The notes beneath the pieces were generated by a model. It did no database searches. It was not told where the DNA came from and saw only the letters and a program-made list of their open reading frames with translations. Shown in pieces: positions 43,970 to 53,329 of a stretch of 64,000 bases of DNA (its first letter is position 1; the number at the start of each line of letters is the position of its first letter). A program made the position numbers and the translations under genes. The stretch is taken from positions 27,438 through 91,437 of the forward strand of contig NZ_LROS01000010.1 in assembly GCF_001675165.1 (NCBI RefSeq). The letters run 5' to 3'. The DNA comes from Clostridium ragsdalei P11 (lineage in GTDB: Bacteria > Bacillota > Clostridia > Clostridiales > Clostridiaceae).

Positions 43970-46126
43970 ATGGATAAAAAAGGAATCGATTTTAAAGAAA
44001 TCGTATGGAATATCGAAGAAAATAAAATCTTACTTCCAGACTTTCAGAGAAAATTTGTCTGGACAGATGAAGAACAACAAAAAAAGATAGTTGCCTCAGT
44101 ATTAGCACGAATGCCTATAGGAAGTATATTGTTACTAGATTCAAAGCCTAATGAGTATTCATCTAAAGCCATTGGTAGTAGAAAGACTGTGGATATTAGT
44201 AAACTTCAAGATAGAGTAAAATTTCTATTAGATGGACAGCAGAGAATGACTGTTTTAACAAATGTGTTTTCAAATGCTATTCATGATTCATGTAATAAAG
44301 TATCTGAATTAATATCTCCATCTTTAAAGCGTCGCTTTTTCTTAAGAATACCAAAATGGAAAAAGAGCAAAGAGGAAGAAGATCTTTTTGGTGTACATGA
44401 ACTTGTATTTAAATATCAACATCCTGATTCAGAAGATCCAGAATTTTTAACAAGCAATATCATGCCATTTATAGAAGTTGAAACATTTTTAGCAGATGAT
44501 AAATCACCAATTAACCCTAAAACAGAGTTATCAACTACTTTGGATGAATATTGTTATACTCATAATAAAGATGGATATTTAATTCCTCTTTTTTTATTAA
44601 TTCCACTAGATAACAACAAAAGGAAATCAGTGTTAAGGTTAAAAACAATAATACATAATATAGCATTTAAAATCAAGGATGAAATAATAGATGAATTTTC
44701 AAACAAAATATCAGATTTTGATAAAAGTAAATTTATAAAAGAAATCTTTATTACTGAAGATATGAAAAATAATGTGTTAAATGATAATTTGTCATTTGAG
44801 CAATTAGTAACTGAATTAGCAGATACTTGGGAGGAAGGATTAAAAAGTTATTTATATGCATGTATAGGAAATATATCGCTTAATGAGATTACTGTATCAG
44901 AAAGTCAGAGAGGAAGAGCGATTGATATCTATGAAAATCTTAACAGAGGCGGCGTGAGCTTGAGCACATTTGATCTTATTATGGCAAGGGTAGCAATTGT
45001 AAGTACAGATAATTTCTATGAACGTCTTGTTAAGAATATTAATAAAAAAAGGCGATATCCTATAGATGTCGTGCCTGAAGTTATTAAAAGTAGGATGAAA
45101 GAACTTTTAGATAAAGGTAAATATAATGCTTCTGTTAATATTGACTGCTATAACGAAGATAAGAATGAAATTGTAAGTACATATATTGATGTCTTTTTAA
45201 ATGTATTATCGCTCTATTGCTATAATCCTGAGTATAAATATGAAGATTTTAAGATAGATAATATGAAAAGGGATAAAATCTTAAGCTTAAAGCCAAAACA
45301 AATTGATCAAAATTGTGAAAAGGTCTGTACTGCTATAGACAGGGCAATGTTCTTTTTTCAGACAAGATGCGGAATACGAAATATTCAGGAAGTCAATTAT
45401 TCTTTATTAATTGTACTTGTAGCTACTGTATTCATGAAAGATGAATGGTATACAAGTGTTAAAATGCATAAGAGATTAGAAGCTTTGTATTGGTCAGTTT
45501 TATTTTCTGGTACATACGATAAGGACCAAAATGTAAGAATGATTTCTAGTTTACAGCAGATAATCAAGACAGAGAGAAAAGAATGTAATGAAAAGTGGCT
45601 TAATTCATTAAAAGACGAAGTGTTAAATGCAAAATTTTTTTCTAATAAAGAATTTTTATTGATGGGTGATGTAAATATTGAAAGATACCCTAAAGCAGTA
45701 ATTAAGAATTTTTTCTGTCAGTATCTTTTAGCTCAGACTTATACTGATATGTTCAGTGAAAATAAAACAATCAATGTGTTTATGGACAAAGTAAATGAAC
45801 TTGAAGCACATCATATTATCCCATTAGGTTCTGCTAAAAATATAGGACAATCAGCTAAACAATTAAGAAAGAAAAATAATAGTATTTACAATTCTCCACT
45901 AAATTTTGTTTACATTACAAGAGAATCAAATAAAAAAATACTAGATGATCCTTTATCTGAGTATGTTACTAAAATCACAAAGCAGGCAAAATCAAAATTA
46001 TATATTACTGCATTTACACAAACGTCTGATGAAGATAAGACAAAAGGAATTCTATCAGATAGGTTTGATAGTATGCAGGGAGACATTAAAGAGCACATAG
46101 AGCAGTTGATTGATCAAAGCAAATAA
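43970..46126 (+). CDS. DUF262/HNH effector, GmrSD/SspE-like
   Basis: 718 residues. The N-terminal DUF262 (ParB/GmrS-like) domain shows LLPDFQRKFVWTDEEQQK and the key motif FLLDGQQRMTVL. The C-terminal part ends in a DUF1524-type HNH nuclease: ELEAHHIIPLGSAKNIGQ and NSIYNSPLNFVYITRESN. This architecture matches type IV restriction enzymes (GmrSD) and SspE, which sense DNA modification and cut or nick phage DNA. In this cluster it is the obvious restriction effector. The frame opens with TTG at 43946, but AAAGGAG (43957-43963) is 6 nt before the ATG at 43970. Confidence 0.87.
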   Translation: MDKKGIDFKEIVWNIEENKILLPDFQRKFVWTDEEQQKKIVASVLARMPIGSILLLDSKPNEYSSKAIGSRKTVDISKLQDRVKFLLDGQQRMTVLTNVFSNAIHDSCNKVSELISPSLKRRFFLRIPKWKKSKEEEDLFGVHELVFKYQHPDSEDPEFLTSNIMPFIEVETFLADDKSPINPKTELSTTLDEYCYTHNKDGYLIPLFLLIPLDNNKRKSVLRLKTIIHNIAFKIKDEIIDEFSNKISDFDKSKFIKEIFITEDMKNNVLNDNLSFEQLVTELADTWEEGLKSYLYACIGNISLNEITVSESQRGRAIDIYENLNRGGVSLSTFDLIMARVAIVSTDNFYERLVKNINKKRRYPIDVVPEVIKSRMKELLDKGKYNASVNIDCYNEDKNEIVSTYIDVFLNVLSLYCYNPEYKYEDFKIDNMKRDKILSLKPKQIDQNCEKVCTAIDRAMFFFQTRCGIRNIQEVNYSLLIVLVATVFMKDEWYTSVKMHKRLEALYWSVLFSGTYDKDQNVRMISSLQQIIKTERKECNEKWLNSLKDEVLNAKFFSNKEFLLMGDVNIERYPKAVIKNFFCQYLLAQTYTDMFSENKTINVFMDKVNELEAHHIIPLGSAKNIGQSAKQLRKKNNSIYNSPLNFVYITRESNKKILDDPLSEYVTKITKQAKSKLYITAFTQTSDEDKTKGILSDRFDSMQGDIKEHIEQLIDQSK

Positions 46127-46163
46127 TCTAATATATGTACTTTAATAGTAAAGAAGGTGAATT

Positions 46164-47318
46164 ATGAACAAATGTATTTATTTAGATAATGCAGCAACTA
46201 CATTTCCAAAACCAGAAGCTGTATATAAAAAAATGGATTTAGTAAATCGTACTCTAGCTGTAAATGCTGGAAGGGGTTCATATAAACTTGCAAGAGAAGC
46301 AACAGAATTGATAGACAATACGAAAAGCAAGTTGTTAGAACTTATAAATGCAAAGAGAAATGCCTATATTGCTTTTACTCCTTCTGTGACAATAGCATTA
46401 AATCAGATTTTGCAGGGAATAAAATATAGTAACAGTTCTGTAGTATATGTATCTCCGTTTGAACACAATGCAGTTGCAAGAACACTTAATCTTTTGAAAA
46501 AGCGACATGGTTTTAAATTGATAGAACTGCCTCTTCAATCTGAAAGTTTAGAGATGGATTTAGATAAAATGAAATATATGTTTTCAAAAGATAATCCATC
46601 TTGTGTATGTGTAACGGCAGTAAGCAATGTTACAGGATACATTCTTCCAGTAAAAAATATATTTAAAGAAGCAAAAAAATATCAGGCAATAACAGTATTA
46701 GATGCGGCACAGGCTATGGGGTTAATACCAATTGATTTTAAAGAATTAGAAGCTGATTTTATAGCTTTTGCTGGACATAAGACAATGTATGGACCGTTTG
46801 GAATTGGCGGAGTAATAATGAATAAGAATGCTACATTAGATGAAGTTATAGTTGGTGGAACAGGAAGTGACTCTCTTAATCTTGATATGCCTCAGCCTTA
46901 TCCTGGCAAACTTGAATCGGCAAGTAAAAATATTGTTGCTGTGGCAGGATTAAATGCAGCGTTAGATGAGATAGATATTGATAAATCATTTAAATATGAA
47001 AAGGAACTTACTAATTATTTAATTGATAAATTAGATAAAGTTTTAGAAGTAAAGTTATATCTTCCAAAAGACAGAAGCAAGCACATAAGTATTGTTTCAT
47101 TCACTGTAGATAGAATGTCATCCGAGAATGTAGGAATAATTCTTGATGAAGATTTTAATATTGCAGTGCGTACAGGATATCATTGTGCGCCGTATATACA
47201 TAAATATTTAAAAGATAAATCTTCACTTGGTACAGTAAGGGTAGGTTTAGGAAGATTTAATAATAAAAGTGATATTGACGAATTTATTAAGGCAGTAAAT
47301 GACATTATTGCTGGTTAG
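46164..47318 (+). CDS. Cysteine desulfurase (class V aminotransferase), DndA-like role
   Basis: 384 residues. PLP-dependent class V fold: YLDNAATTFPKPEAV at the start, the PLP-lysine in FAGHKTMYGPFGIGG, and the catalytic cysteine in RTGYHCAPYIH (about 345). The last feature places it with SufS/CsdA-type desulfurases rather than IscS. It would release sulfur from cysteine and hand it to the DndC-like protein. Its presence inside the cluster is the strongest evidence that the system is sulfur-based. AAGGTG precedes the ATG. Confidence 0.88.
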   Translation: MNKCIYLDNAATTFPKPEAVYKKMDLVNRTLAVNAGRGSYKLAREATELIDNTKSKLLELINAKRNAYIAFTPSVTIALNQILQGIKYSNSSVVYVSPFEHNAVARTLNLLKKRHGFKLIELPLQSESLEMDLDKMKYMFSKDNPSCVCVTAVSNVTGYILPVKNIFKEAKKYQAITVLDAAQAMGLIPIDFKELEADFIAFAGHKTMYGPFGIGGVIMNKNATLDEVIVGGTGSDSLNLDMPQPYPGKLESASKNIVAVAGLNAALDEIDIDKSFKYEKELTNYLIDKLDKVLEVKLYLPKDRSKHISIVSFTVDRMSSENVGIILDEDFNIAVRTGYHCAPYIHKYLKDKSSLGTVRVGLGRFNNKSDIDEFIKAVNDIIAG

Positions 47319-47331
47319 TGAGGTTGATTGT

Positions 47332-49527
47332 TTGAGCTTTCAGGAACTTAATATTAAAGAAGAATATCGGTCTCTTGTAGATAATGTTTCAAAAAATTTT
47401 TACTATCCTATTCTAAAGAATGCACTTTCATATGATAGAGCAGTAGGTTTTTTCTCATCTTCAGCGCTAATTGCAATTGCAGATGGATTGATTCCGTTTG
47501 TAAAAAATGGAGGACAGATGAGGCTTATAGCATCTCCTAAATTATCTGATGAAGATATTAAAACTATAGAAAAAGGGTATAAACTGCGTGATGAAGTAGT
47601 AAAAAGTGCAGTGATGCGAGAATTATATGAGCCTGTTGATGAAAAAAGTAGCACAAGATTAAATTTATTAGCAAATCTTATTGCAGATAGCAGGCTAAAC
47701 ATAAAAATTGCTATAACAGAATATAAAGGGAAAATAGGAATGTATCATGAAAAAATGGGTGTATTTAAAGATACAGAAAGTAATATAATTGCCTTCTCAG
47801 GCTCCATGAATGAAACAATTACTGCGATGAGTCTAAATTATGAATCTATTGATGTTTATTGCTCATGGAAAAATGTAGATGATGAAAAAAGAGTAATAAA
47901 TAAGGTACAAGCCTTTGAAAAACTATGGAACGATAAAGCTTCTAATATCAGTGTTAAAGATTTCCCAGAAGTTAAAGAATCTATTATAGAAAAATATAAA
48001 AAAGAAATACGTAGTTATGATGATTTCAATCAAAAAGATTTTAATGATGAAATTGAAATAGAAAATAAACTTGAAATTCCTGAAAATGTTCCGCAAATTC
48101 CAGATAATTTTAACTTGTATAATTATCAGATAGAAGCAATAGAAGAATGGGCAAAAAAAGATTATTGCGGAATATTTGATATGGCAACAGGTACAGGGAA
48201 AACGTATACGGCTTTGGCCGCTATTGTCAAACTCTCACAGCATTTAAATAATAAATTAGCTGTTATTATTGTATGTCCATATCAGCATCTAGTGGAGCAG
48301 TGGGTTGAAGATATTGTGAAGTTTAATATAAAGCCTATTATTGCATATAGCACTTCTCCACAAAAAGATTGGAAGGAGAAATTAGATGAGAGCGTGAGAG
48401 ATCAAAAATTAGGTGTTAGAGGAAGAAAATTTTTTTGCTTAGTTACTACAAATGCTACTTATGCAGGTAAATATGTTCAGAACAAAATTATGAGAATCAG
48501 AGGAAATACATTACTAATTGTAGATGAAGCCCATAATTTTGGAGCAAGTTCTCTAAAAAACAAACTGCATGATAAATTTCAGTACAGATTAGCCTTATCG
48601 GCTACATTAGATAGGCATAATGATGAAGAGGGAACTCAGGCATTGTACCATTATTTTGGCGAAAAGTGTATTGAATATCCTTTAGAGAGAGCCATTAAAG
48701 AAGGAAAACTTACAAAATATAAATATTATCCTAGAATAGTATCTTTAGCAGAGGAAGAACTTGAAAAGTATAATTCATTTACTAAAGAAATTATAAAGTG
48801 TGTAAAAATAAATAAAAAAGGCAAAAGGGAAATGACTGAGAAAGGAAAAAGACTAGCAATTGCAAGAGCAAGGATTGTTGCTGGTGCTATAAATAAAATT
48901 TCACAGTTAAAAGAAGATATAATGCATTATGTTAATGATAATCATATTCTTGTTTACTGTGGGGCCACTAGAATACTAAGTAATACAGAAGAAAATAGTG
49001 GCGCTGATGAAGAGGATATAAGACAGATTGATTGTGTTACAAATATGCTTGGAAATGAACTAAATATGAAGGTTTCAAAATTTACTTCAGAAGAAGATAT
49101 GAATGAAAGAAGAGTTTTAAAAAAAGAATTTTCTGAAGGCAAAAATCTTCAGGCGTTAATTGCAATTAAGTGTTTAGATGAAGGAGTTAATATACCAAGT
49201 ATTAAGACAGCATTTATTTTAGCAAGTACAACAAATCCAAAAGAATATATACAAAGACGAGGAAGGGTTTTGAGATTATCTAAAGGAAAAGAATTTGCTG
49301 AAATTTATGACTATATAATACTTCCAAGACCTTTAAATGAAGTACCAGGTTTAACAGAGGATGAAAGAAAAAAGGAATTACATTTAGTTAAAAATGAATT
49401 ATCAAGGGCTGAAGAATTTGCAAGACTTGCGTATAATAGCATAGAGTCAAATTCTACTCTTGATGACATTAGAGATACATATGATTTATTTAATGTTGAA
49501 TTTCAGGAGGATGGGATAAATGAGTAA
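47332..49527 (+). CDS. PLD-nuclease/SF2 helicase restriction protein of the Dnd-like cluster
   Basis: 731 residues from a TTG at 47332, chosen because TGAGGT is 7 nt upstream; an ATG at 47299 inside the previous gene has no such site. The N-terminal PLD-type domain has HxK in MYHEKMGVF and FSGSMNET. The helicase core has Walker A MATGTGKTYTA, DEAH in VDEAHNFGA, ALSATL and QRRGRVLRL. It matches the helicase-type restriction proteins that accompany dnd genes. It has the same two-domain logic as the 966-aa protein at 31084 but lacks DUF3427. It overlaps the small protein gene by 8 nt. Confidence 0.87.
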   Translation: MSFQELNIKEEYRSLVDNVSKNFYYPILKNALSYDRAVGFFSSSALIAIADGLIPFVKNGGQMRLIASPKLSDEDIKTIEKGYKLRDEVVKSAVMRELYEPVDEKSSTRLNLLANLIADSRLNIKIAITEYKGKIGMYHEKMGVFKDTESNIIAFSGSMNETITAMSLNYESIDVYCSWKNVDDEKRVINKVQAFEKLWNDKASNISVKDFPEVKESIIEKYKKEIRSYDDFNQKDFNDEIEIENKLEIPENVPQIPDNFNLYNYQIEAIEEWAKKDYCGIFDMATGTGKTYTALAAIVKLSQHLNNKLAVIIVCPYQHLVEQWVEDIVKFNIKPIIAYSTSPQKDWKEKLDESVRDQKLGVRGRKFFCLVTTNATYAGKYVQNKIMRIRGNTLLIVDEAHNFGASSLKNKLHDKFQYRLALSATLDRHNDEEGTQALYHYFGEKCIEYPLERAIKEGKLTKYKYYPRIVSLAEEELEKYNSFTKEIIKCVKINKKGKREMTEKGKRLAIARARIVAGAINKISQLKEDIMHYVNDNHILVYCGATRILSNTEENSGADEEDIRQIDCVTNMLGNELNMKVSKFTSEEDMNERRVLKKEFSEGKNLQALIAIKCLDEGVNIPSIKTAFILASTTNPKEYIQRRGRVLRLSKGKEFAEIYDYIILPRPLNEVPGLTEDERKKELHLVKNELSRAEEFARLAYNSIESNSTLDDIRDTYDLFNVEFQEDGINE

Positions 49528-49693
49528 TATTATTCAGATAGATGGTATTGATGTTGATATGGAAAAAGCAACAAAAATGATTAGAAGACTCATTGTAAAG
49601 GAAAAAGCTAATTTAAGAACCAAAGAAAAAAGTGATAATGCTATGGTAAATATAATAAAAGATATGATTAAGGAGGAAGTAGAATGCTATTAA
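49520..49693 (+). CDS. 57-aa DNA-modification-system-associated small protein
   Basis: ATG at 49520, with GGAGG at 49507-49511, overlaps the helicase stop by 8 nt; its own stop overlaps the DndD-like start by 10 nt. The product is short, charged and helical, ending MVNIIKDMIKEEVECY. A very similar C-terminus is, to my knowledge, shared by small proteins encoded just before DndD-like ATPases. The tight double overlap supports real translation. The role is unknown; it may be a linker or regulator of the ATPase. Confidence 0.75.
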   Translation: MSNIIQIDGIDVDMEKATKMIRRLIVKEKANLRTKEKSDNAMVNIIKDMIKEEVECY

Positions 49694-51660
49694 AAAGTTT
49701 AAAATTGTGTGATTTTAGACAGTTTAAAGGCGAGCAGGATATATACTTTTCTACTGAAGCAGATAAAAATGTAACTGTAGTGATGGGGGAAAATGGTTCT
49801 GGAAAGACTACTTTAGCACAGGCATTTACTTGGTGCCTTTATGGCCAAGTTGATTTTGAAGATAAGAATGTTTTATCAAAAGCAAAAGAACAAGAAATGG
49901 GATCTAATGAAGAAGCAAAAGTAAAAGTAGAAATACAACTAAGTCATGCAGGCAGAGATTATAATGTCATACGTGAACAGCTATACAAAAAGGATTCAAG
50001 AGGGTTATTGAAAAAGCCTAATCAGACAATATTTAAAATTTCATATAAAGGCAAAGATGGACAGCAGGAATTTATAGATAGTTATGAAACTGTAATCAGA
50101 ATGCAAGAAATTCTTCCCAAAGAGTTATCAAGGTATTTTTTCTTTGATGGTGAACGTATAGAAAATATGAGCAAAGAAATACATAGAGGGAAGGTTCAAG
50201 AATTTGCAAGTGCTGTACGAGGTTTATTGGGTTTAAGTGCATTTATAGAAGCATTGAAACATTTAAAAATGTCAATCAAAAGGTATGAGAATGAATATGA
50301 TTCTAAAAGTGATTCTAAAGTGCATCAATATACTCAAAATATTAATAGCTATAAAAATGAGCTAGAAAACATTGATAAGCAAATAGAAGCAGATGAGAAT
50401 AGTATATTTACTGCAGAAGACTATATTAAAGAATATGAAAATTTAATTAGAGAAAATTTTGAAAGTAAGAAATTAGCCGAACAAAGAGATGAATTAAGAA
50501 AAAAATATAATGATTATGAAACATCAAAGAAAACAGACGTAAAAAATTTATTAGATAAGTTTCATAAAGGTGGAAGTATGTGGACCTCAGGAATAATGAT
50601 ACAGAAAGCATTGGTGGCACTAAGTCAGTCAAATGAGATTGACAAGGGTGTTCCAAACATAAATAAAACTACAATAGAATTCCTCATTAAACGAGGTCAT
50701 TGTATATGTGGAACTCCGCTGAAATTGGAAAATGAATCATATAATAATTTAATAGAGCTGCTAAATTATATACCACCTCAATCAATTGGAAATATGATTA
50801 CTCAATTTACTAGAGAATGTGAGTTAAAATGTAGAGGAAGTTTAGATGTATATAAAGATATATCTGATAAATATAAATCAATAAGAGAGTGTGAGAATAC
50901 ACAGGAAAAAACGAAAGAAAAATTAGAAACTATTAACAAAAGTTTAGCTGAAATGAAAGACGTTGGGGAATTACAAAGAAAGGCTAGTTATTATCGAGAT
51001 GAAAAGACTAAAGCAGATAAAGAGAAAAACAGATTACTGGTTAAAAAAGGTAATATAACTTTTGAGCTTGAAAGAGTTGAAAATTTCAGACATGAATTAG
51101 TATTGAAAGATAAAAATAATAGAAAAATTGAACAGCTTAAAGCATATGCAAAATATATGTATAAATATTTAGATGGAATATATAAAGATGAAGAAAAAGA
51201 AATAAGAAACAGTCTTGAGAAAGTAATAAATGAGATATTTCATAAAATCTATAATGGAGGATTCTCTTTAAAAATTGATGAAAAATATAATATCAAGGTA
51301 ATAGTAGATGACTATCAAGGTTATATTGATGATGTTGAAACTTCAACTGCACAGAGTATTTCCATAATATTTGCATTTATTGCTGGTGTGATTAAAATGG
51401 CAAGAGATAATAATGCAAATGAAGATTCAATGATGATATCAGAAGCATATCCGCTTGTTATGGATGCGCCATTATCTGCATTTGATAAAACAAGAATTCA
51501 GACTGTATGTGAAGCACTTCCAAAGGTCGCAGAGCAAGTAATAATATTTATAAAAGATACAGATGGTGAAATTGCTGAAAAACATATGGGCAGTAAAGTA
51601 GGTGCACATTATTATTTTGATAAGAAGAATGAATTTGAAACTTATTTAAAGGAGAGGTAA
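49684..51660 (+). CDS. DndD-like SMC/Rad50-type ATPase
   Basis: 658 residues. Walker A VMGENGSGKTTLAQAFTW (about 36-52). The FFFDGERIENM segment typical of DndD is present. A coiled-coil middle is interrupted by a possible zinc-hook-like HCICGTPLKLE (about 340). The C-terminal head has Walker B YPLVMDAPLSAFDKTR. The ABC signature is degenerate (TSTAQSISIIFAFIAG in place of LSAGE). DndD provides ATPase activity during phosphorothioation. AGGAGG is 6 nt before the ATG. It is co-translated with the small protein and followed 1 nt later by the next gene. Confidence 0.87.
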   Translation: MLLKSLKLCDFRQFKGEQDIYFSTEADKNVTVVMGENGSGKTTLAQAFTWCLYGQVDFEDKNVLSKAKEQEMGSNEEAKVKVEIQLSHAGRDYNVIREQLYKKDSRGLLKKPNQTIFKISYKGKDGQQEFIDSYETVIRMQEILPKELSRYFFFDGERIENMSKEIHRGKVQEFASAVRGLLGLSAFIEALKHLKMSIKRYENEYDSKSDSKVHQYTQNINSYKNELENIDKQIEADENSIFTAEDYIKEYENLIRENFESKKLAEQRDELRKKYNDYETSKKTDVKNLLDKFHKGGSMWTSGIMIQKALVALSQSNEIDKGVPNINKTTIEFLIKRGHCICGTPLKLENESYNNLIELLNYIPPQSIGNMITQFTRECELKCRGSLDVYKDISDKYKSIRECENTQEKTKEKLETINKSLAEMKDVGELQRKASYYRDEKTKADKEKNRLLVKKGNITFELERVENFRHELVLKDKNNRKIEQLKAYAKYMYKYLDGIYKDEEKEIRNSLEKVINEIFHKIYNGGFSLKIDEKYNIKVIVDDYQGYIDDVETSTAQSISIIFAFIAGVIKMARDNNANEDSMMISEAYPLVMDAPLSAFDKTRIQTVCEALPKVAEQVIIFIKDTDGEIAEKHMGSKVGAHYYFDKKNEFETYLKER

Positions 51661-51661
51661 T

Positions 51662-52180
51662 ATGTTTGATAAAGAATATTCTTTTAGAGGTTCTCATGCA
51701 GAAAAAGTTGATCAATTAACTGCAAAGTTTGATGATGAAAATCAACTATTTCAAAAAAATAAGGATGTACTTGTTATGGCCCCGATTGTTGGCTTCTTAT
51801 ACCAGAGAAAATCTGATGTAACTTCAGGTGAAGCAAAAAAAATAAATGGACAACAAGTGAGCAGTATATTTGATGATTTATGGTTTAATTATAGATTAAT
51901 TATGTTATTAGATAAAAATTATGAACCAGACTTTGAAAAAAGAGTAGATAAAGCGTTTAGATATTACAATACAGATAAAGCAAAACCAGATGAAGAATTG
52001 TTTAATCAATATGTAAGAGGTGGTGTTGATGTATTGTATGAAAAATTAATTGAAAAGTCAACTTCTCCTTCGGACTATTTAAAGCACTTGTATGATTTTA
52101 TGGAGGAACTTGATGAACGCTATAATAAAACTGTTGATATAGAAAATATTCAAGAGTTGTGCGCGTTAGCAAGAAAATAG
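51662..52180 (+). CDS. Unknown Dnd-cluster protein
   Basis: 172 residues, soluble, acidic and helical, opening with a FRGSHAEKVDQLTAKF motif and continuing KDVLVMAPIVGFLYQRKSD. It is longer than canonical DndE (about 110-130) and I cannot align it with DndE by eye. It recalls small accessory proteins of phosphorothioation clusters (such as the Dnd-associated protein 4 type), but this is a weak match. Position 1 nt after the DndD-like gene and 3 nt before the sigma factor puts it firmly in the operon. Confidence 0.6.
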   Translation: MFDKEYSFRGSHAEKVDQLTAKFDDENQLFQKNKDVLVMAPIVGFLYQRKSDVTSGEAKKINGQQVSSIFDDLWFNYRLIMLLDKNYEPDFEKRVDKAFRYYNTDKAKPDEELFNQYVRGGVDVLYEKLIEKSTSPSDYLKHLYDFMEELDERYNKTVDIENIQELCALARK

Positions 52181-52183
52181 ATT

Positions 52184-53287
52184 ATGGATGCAGATAAAAG
52201 AGAAAAGGTAATTAATGAGCTTACAGAAAAATACAAATGGAGAGGATATTTAACAGAAGATGAGATTATAGATTGTTGCACTGATACTGGCCTAGGTTTA
52301 GTAGATCTTGATTTTGTATGTGATAATATAGTATTACGAGGATTTATAATTAGGGATACAGTTGAAGAAAAAAAAGAAAACACAGAACAAAATGAAAATA
52401 AAAATGATGAAGATAGAAGTCGTACTGATTATGATATATTATTTAGAAAAATAATACAAAAGTATCCCTCAATGTGGTATATAGTAAAATATATAAGTAA
52501 AATTGATCCACCTAAATATCGTGAATGGAAAAAATTAATACTAGAAGCTCAAAATAATAATAAATATGCAAGGGATAGATTAATACATATGTATTTAAGG
52601 AATGTTTTGAAGTTAACTTATTCATTTGCTGAAGCATATAATTGTGATTTTGAAGAATGTTTTAATTTTGGTGTTATAGGTCTGATGAGGGCAATTAAAA
52701 AGTATGATATTATTAGTTCAGATACATTTGTAAGATATTTTCCGTGGTGGATAATACAAACTATGCAAAGATGTTGTTCAATAAAGAATACAGTGTTATA
52801 TACACCAGTTCATTTAAATGATAAGTTATTTAAATTTATCATTCCTATAGTTAAAAATCAAAAGATATTAGAGTGTTCAATGGAAGAATCTTTTGATTAT
52901 CTTGAGGATTTAGAGGATAATAATGTCATAGAAGATATGAAAGAAACTGGGCTTTTATATGGTATATTACCTGCATATAGTTATGAAGATATTTTATCAA
53001 ATGAAAAGTTAAGTGATAGTTTCAGTGATAATGGTTTGTTTGAGAATAAAATGATAGAAAAAGTATTTAAGGATGAATTAAAAGAAAAAGTAAATTATTA
53101 TCTTGGAAGATTGAAACAAAGAGAACGCTCAGTTATAATTAGAAGATTTGGATTAGAAGATGATAGGAAAGAGACATTAGAAGAAATAGCGAATCATCTT
53201 GGTGTTACAAAAGAAAGAATAAGGCAGATAGAAAAGAAAGCTCTAAATAAATTAGGACGTAGATTAAAAAAGATTATTATATATTAA
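52184..53287 (+). CDS. Sigma-70-family RNA polymerase sigma factor in the Dnd-like cluster
   Basis: 367 residues. The first ~100 are acidic and unassigned. Residues ~120-200 show region 2: a core-binding helix RDRLIHMYLRNVLKL, then ECFNFGVIGLMRAIKKYD (2.2) and FVRYFPWWIIQTMQR (2.3-2.4). The end is a clear region 4: LGRLKQRERSVIIRRFGLED and ETLEEIANHLGVTKERIRQI, followed by EKKALNKLGR. It is a primary-type region 4 (RpoD-like GLED/RIRQIE), not ECF. It is the last gene of the operon, 3 nt behind its neighbour. It could be an operon-specific sigma factor or a protein that redirects or senses RNA polymerase; the target promoter is unknown. Confidence 0.82.
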   Translation: MDADKREKVINELTEKYKWRGYLTEDEIIDCCTDTGLGLVDLDFVCDNIVLRGFIIRDTVEEKKENTEQNENKNDEDRSRTDYDILFRKIIQKYPSMWYIVKYISKIDPPKYREWKKLILEAQNNNKYARDRLIHMYLRNVLKLTYSFAEAYNCDFEECFNFGVIGLMRAIKKYDIISSDTFVRYFPWWIIQTMQRCCSIKNTVLYTPVHLNDKLFKFIIPIVKNQKILECSMEESFDYLEDLEDNNVIEDMKETGLLYGILPAYSYEDILSNEKLSDSFSDNGLFENKMIEKVFKDELKEKVNYYLGRLKQRERSVIIRRFGLEDDRKETLEEIANHLGVTKERIRQIEKKALNKLGRRLKKIIIY

Positions 53288-53314
53288 AAAGTAAGTTTAT
53301 TTTTAAGAAAAGTT

Positions 53315-53323
53315 TGATATAAT
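53315..53323 (+). promoter_or_regulatory. Extended -10 promoter in front of the candidate RNA
   Basis: TGATATAAT is a TGn-extended -10 hexamer about 30 nt after the sigma gene stop and 14 nt before the first hairpin of the candidate RNA. No -35 is visible. Confidence 0.45.
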
Positions 53324-53329
53324 ATAAAT

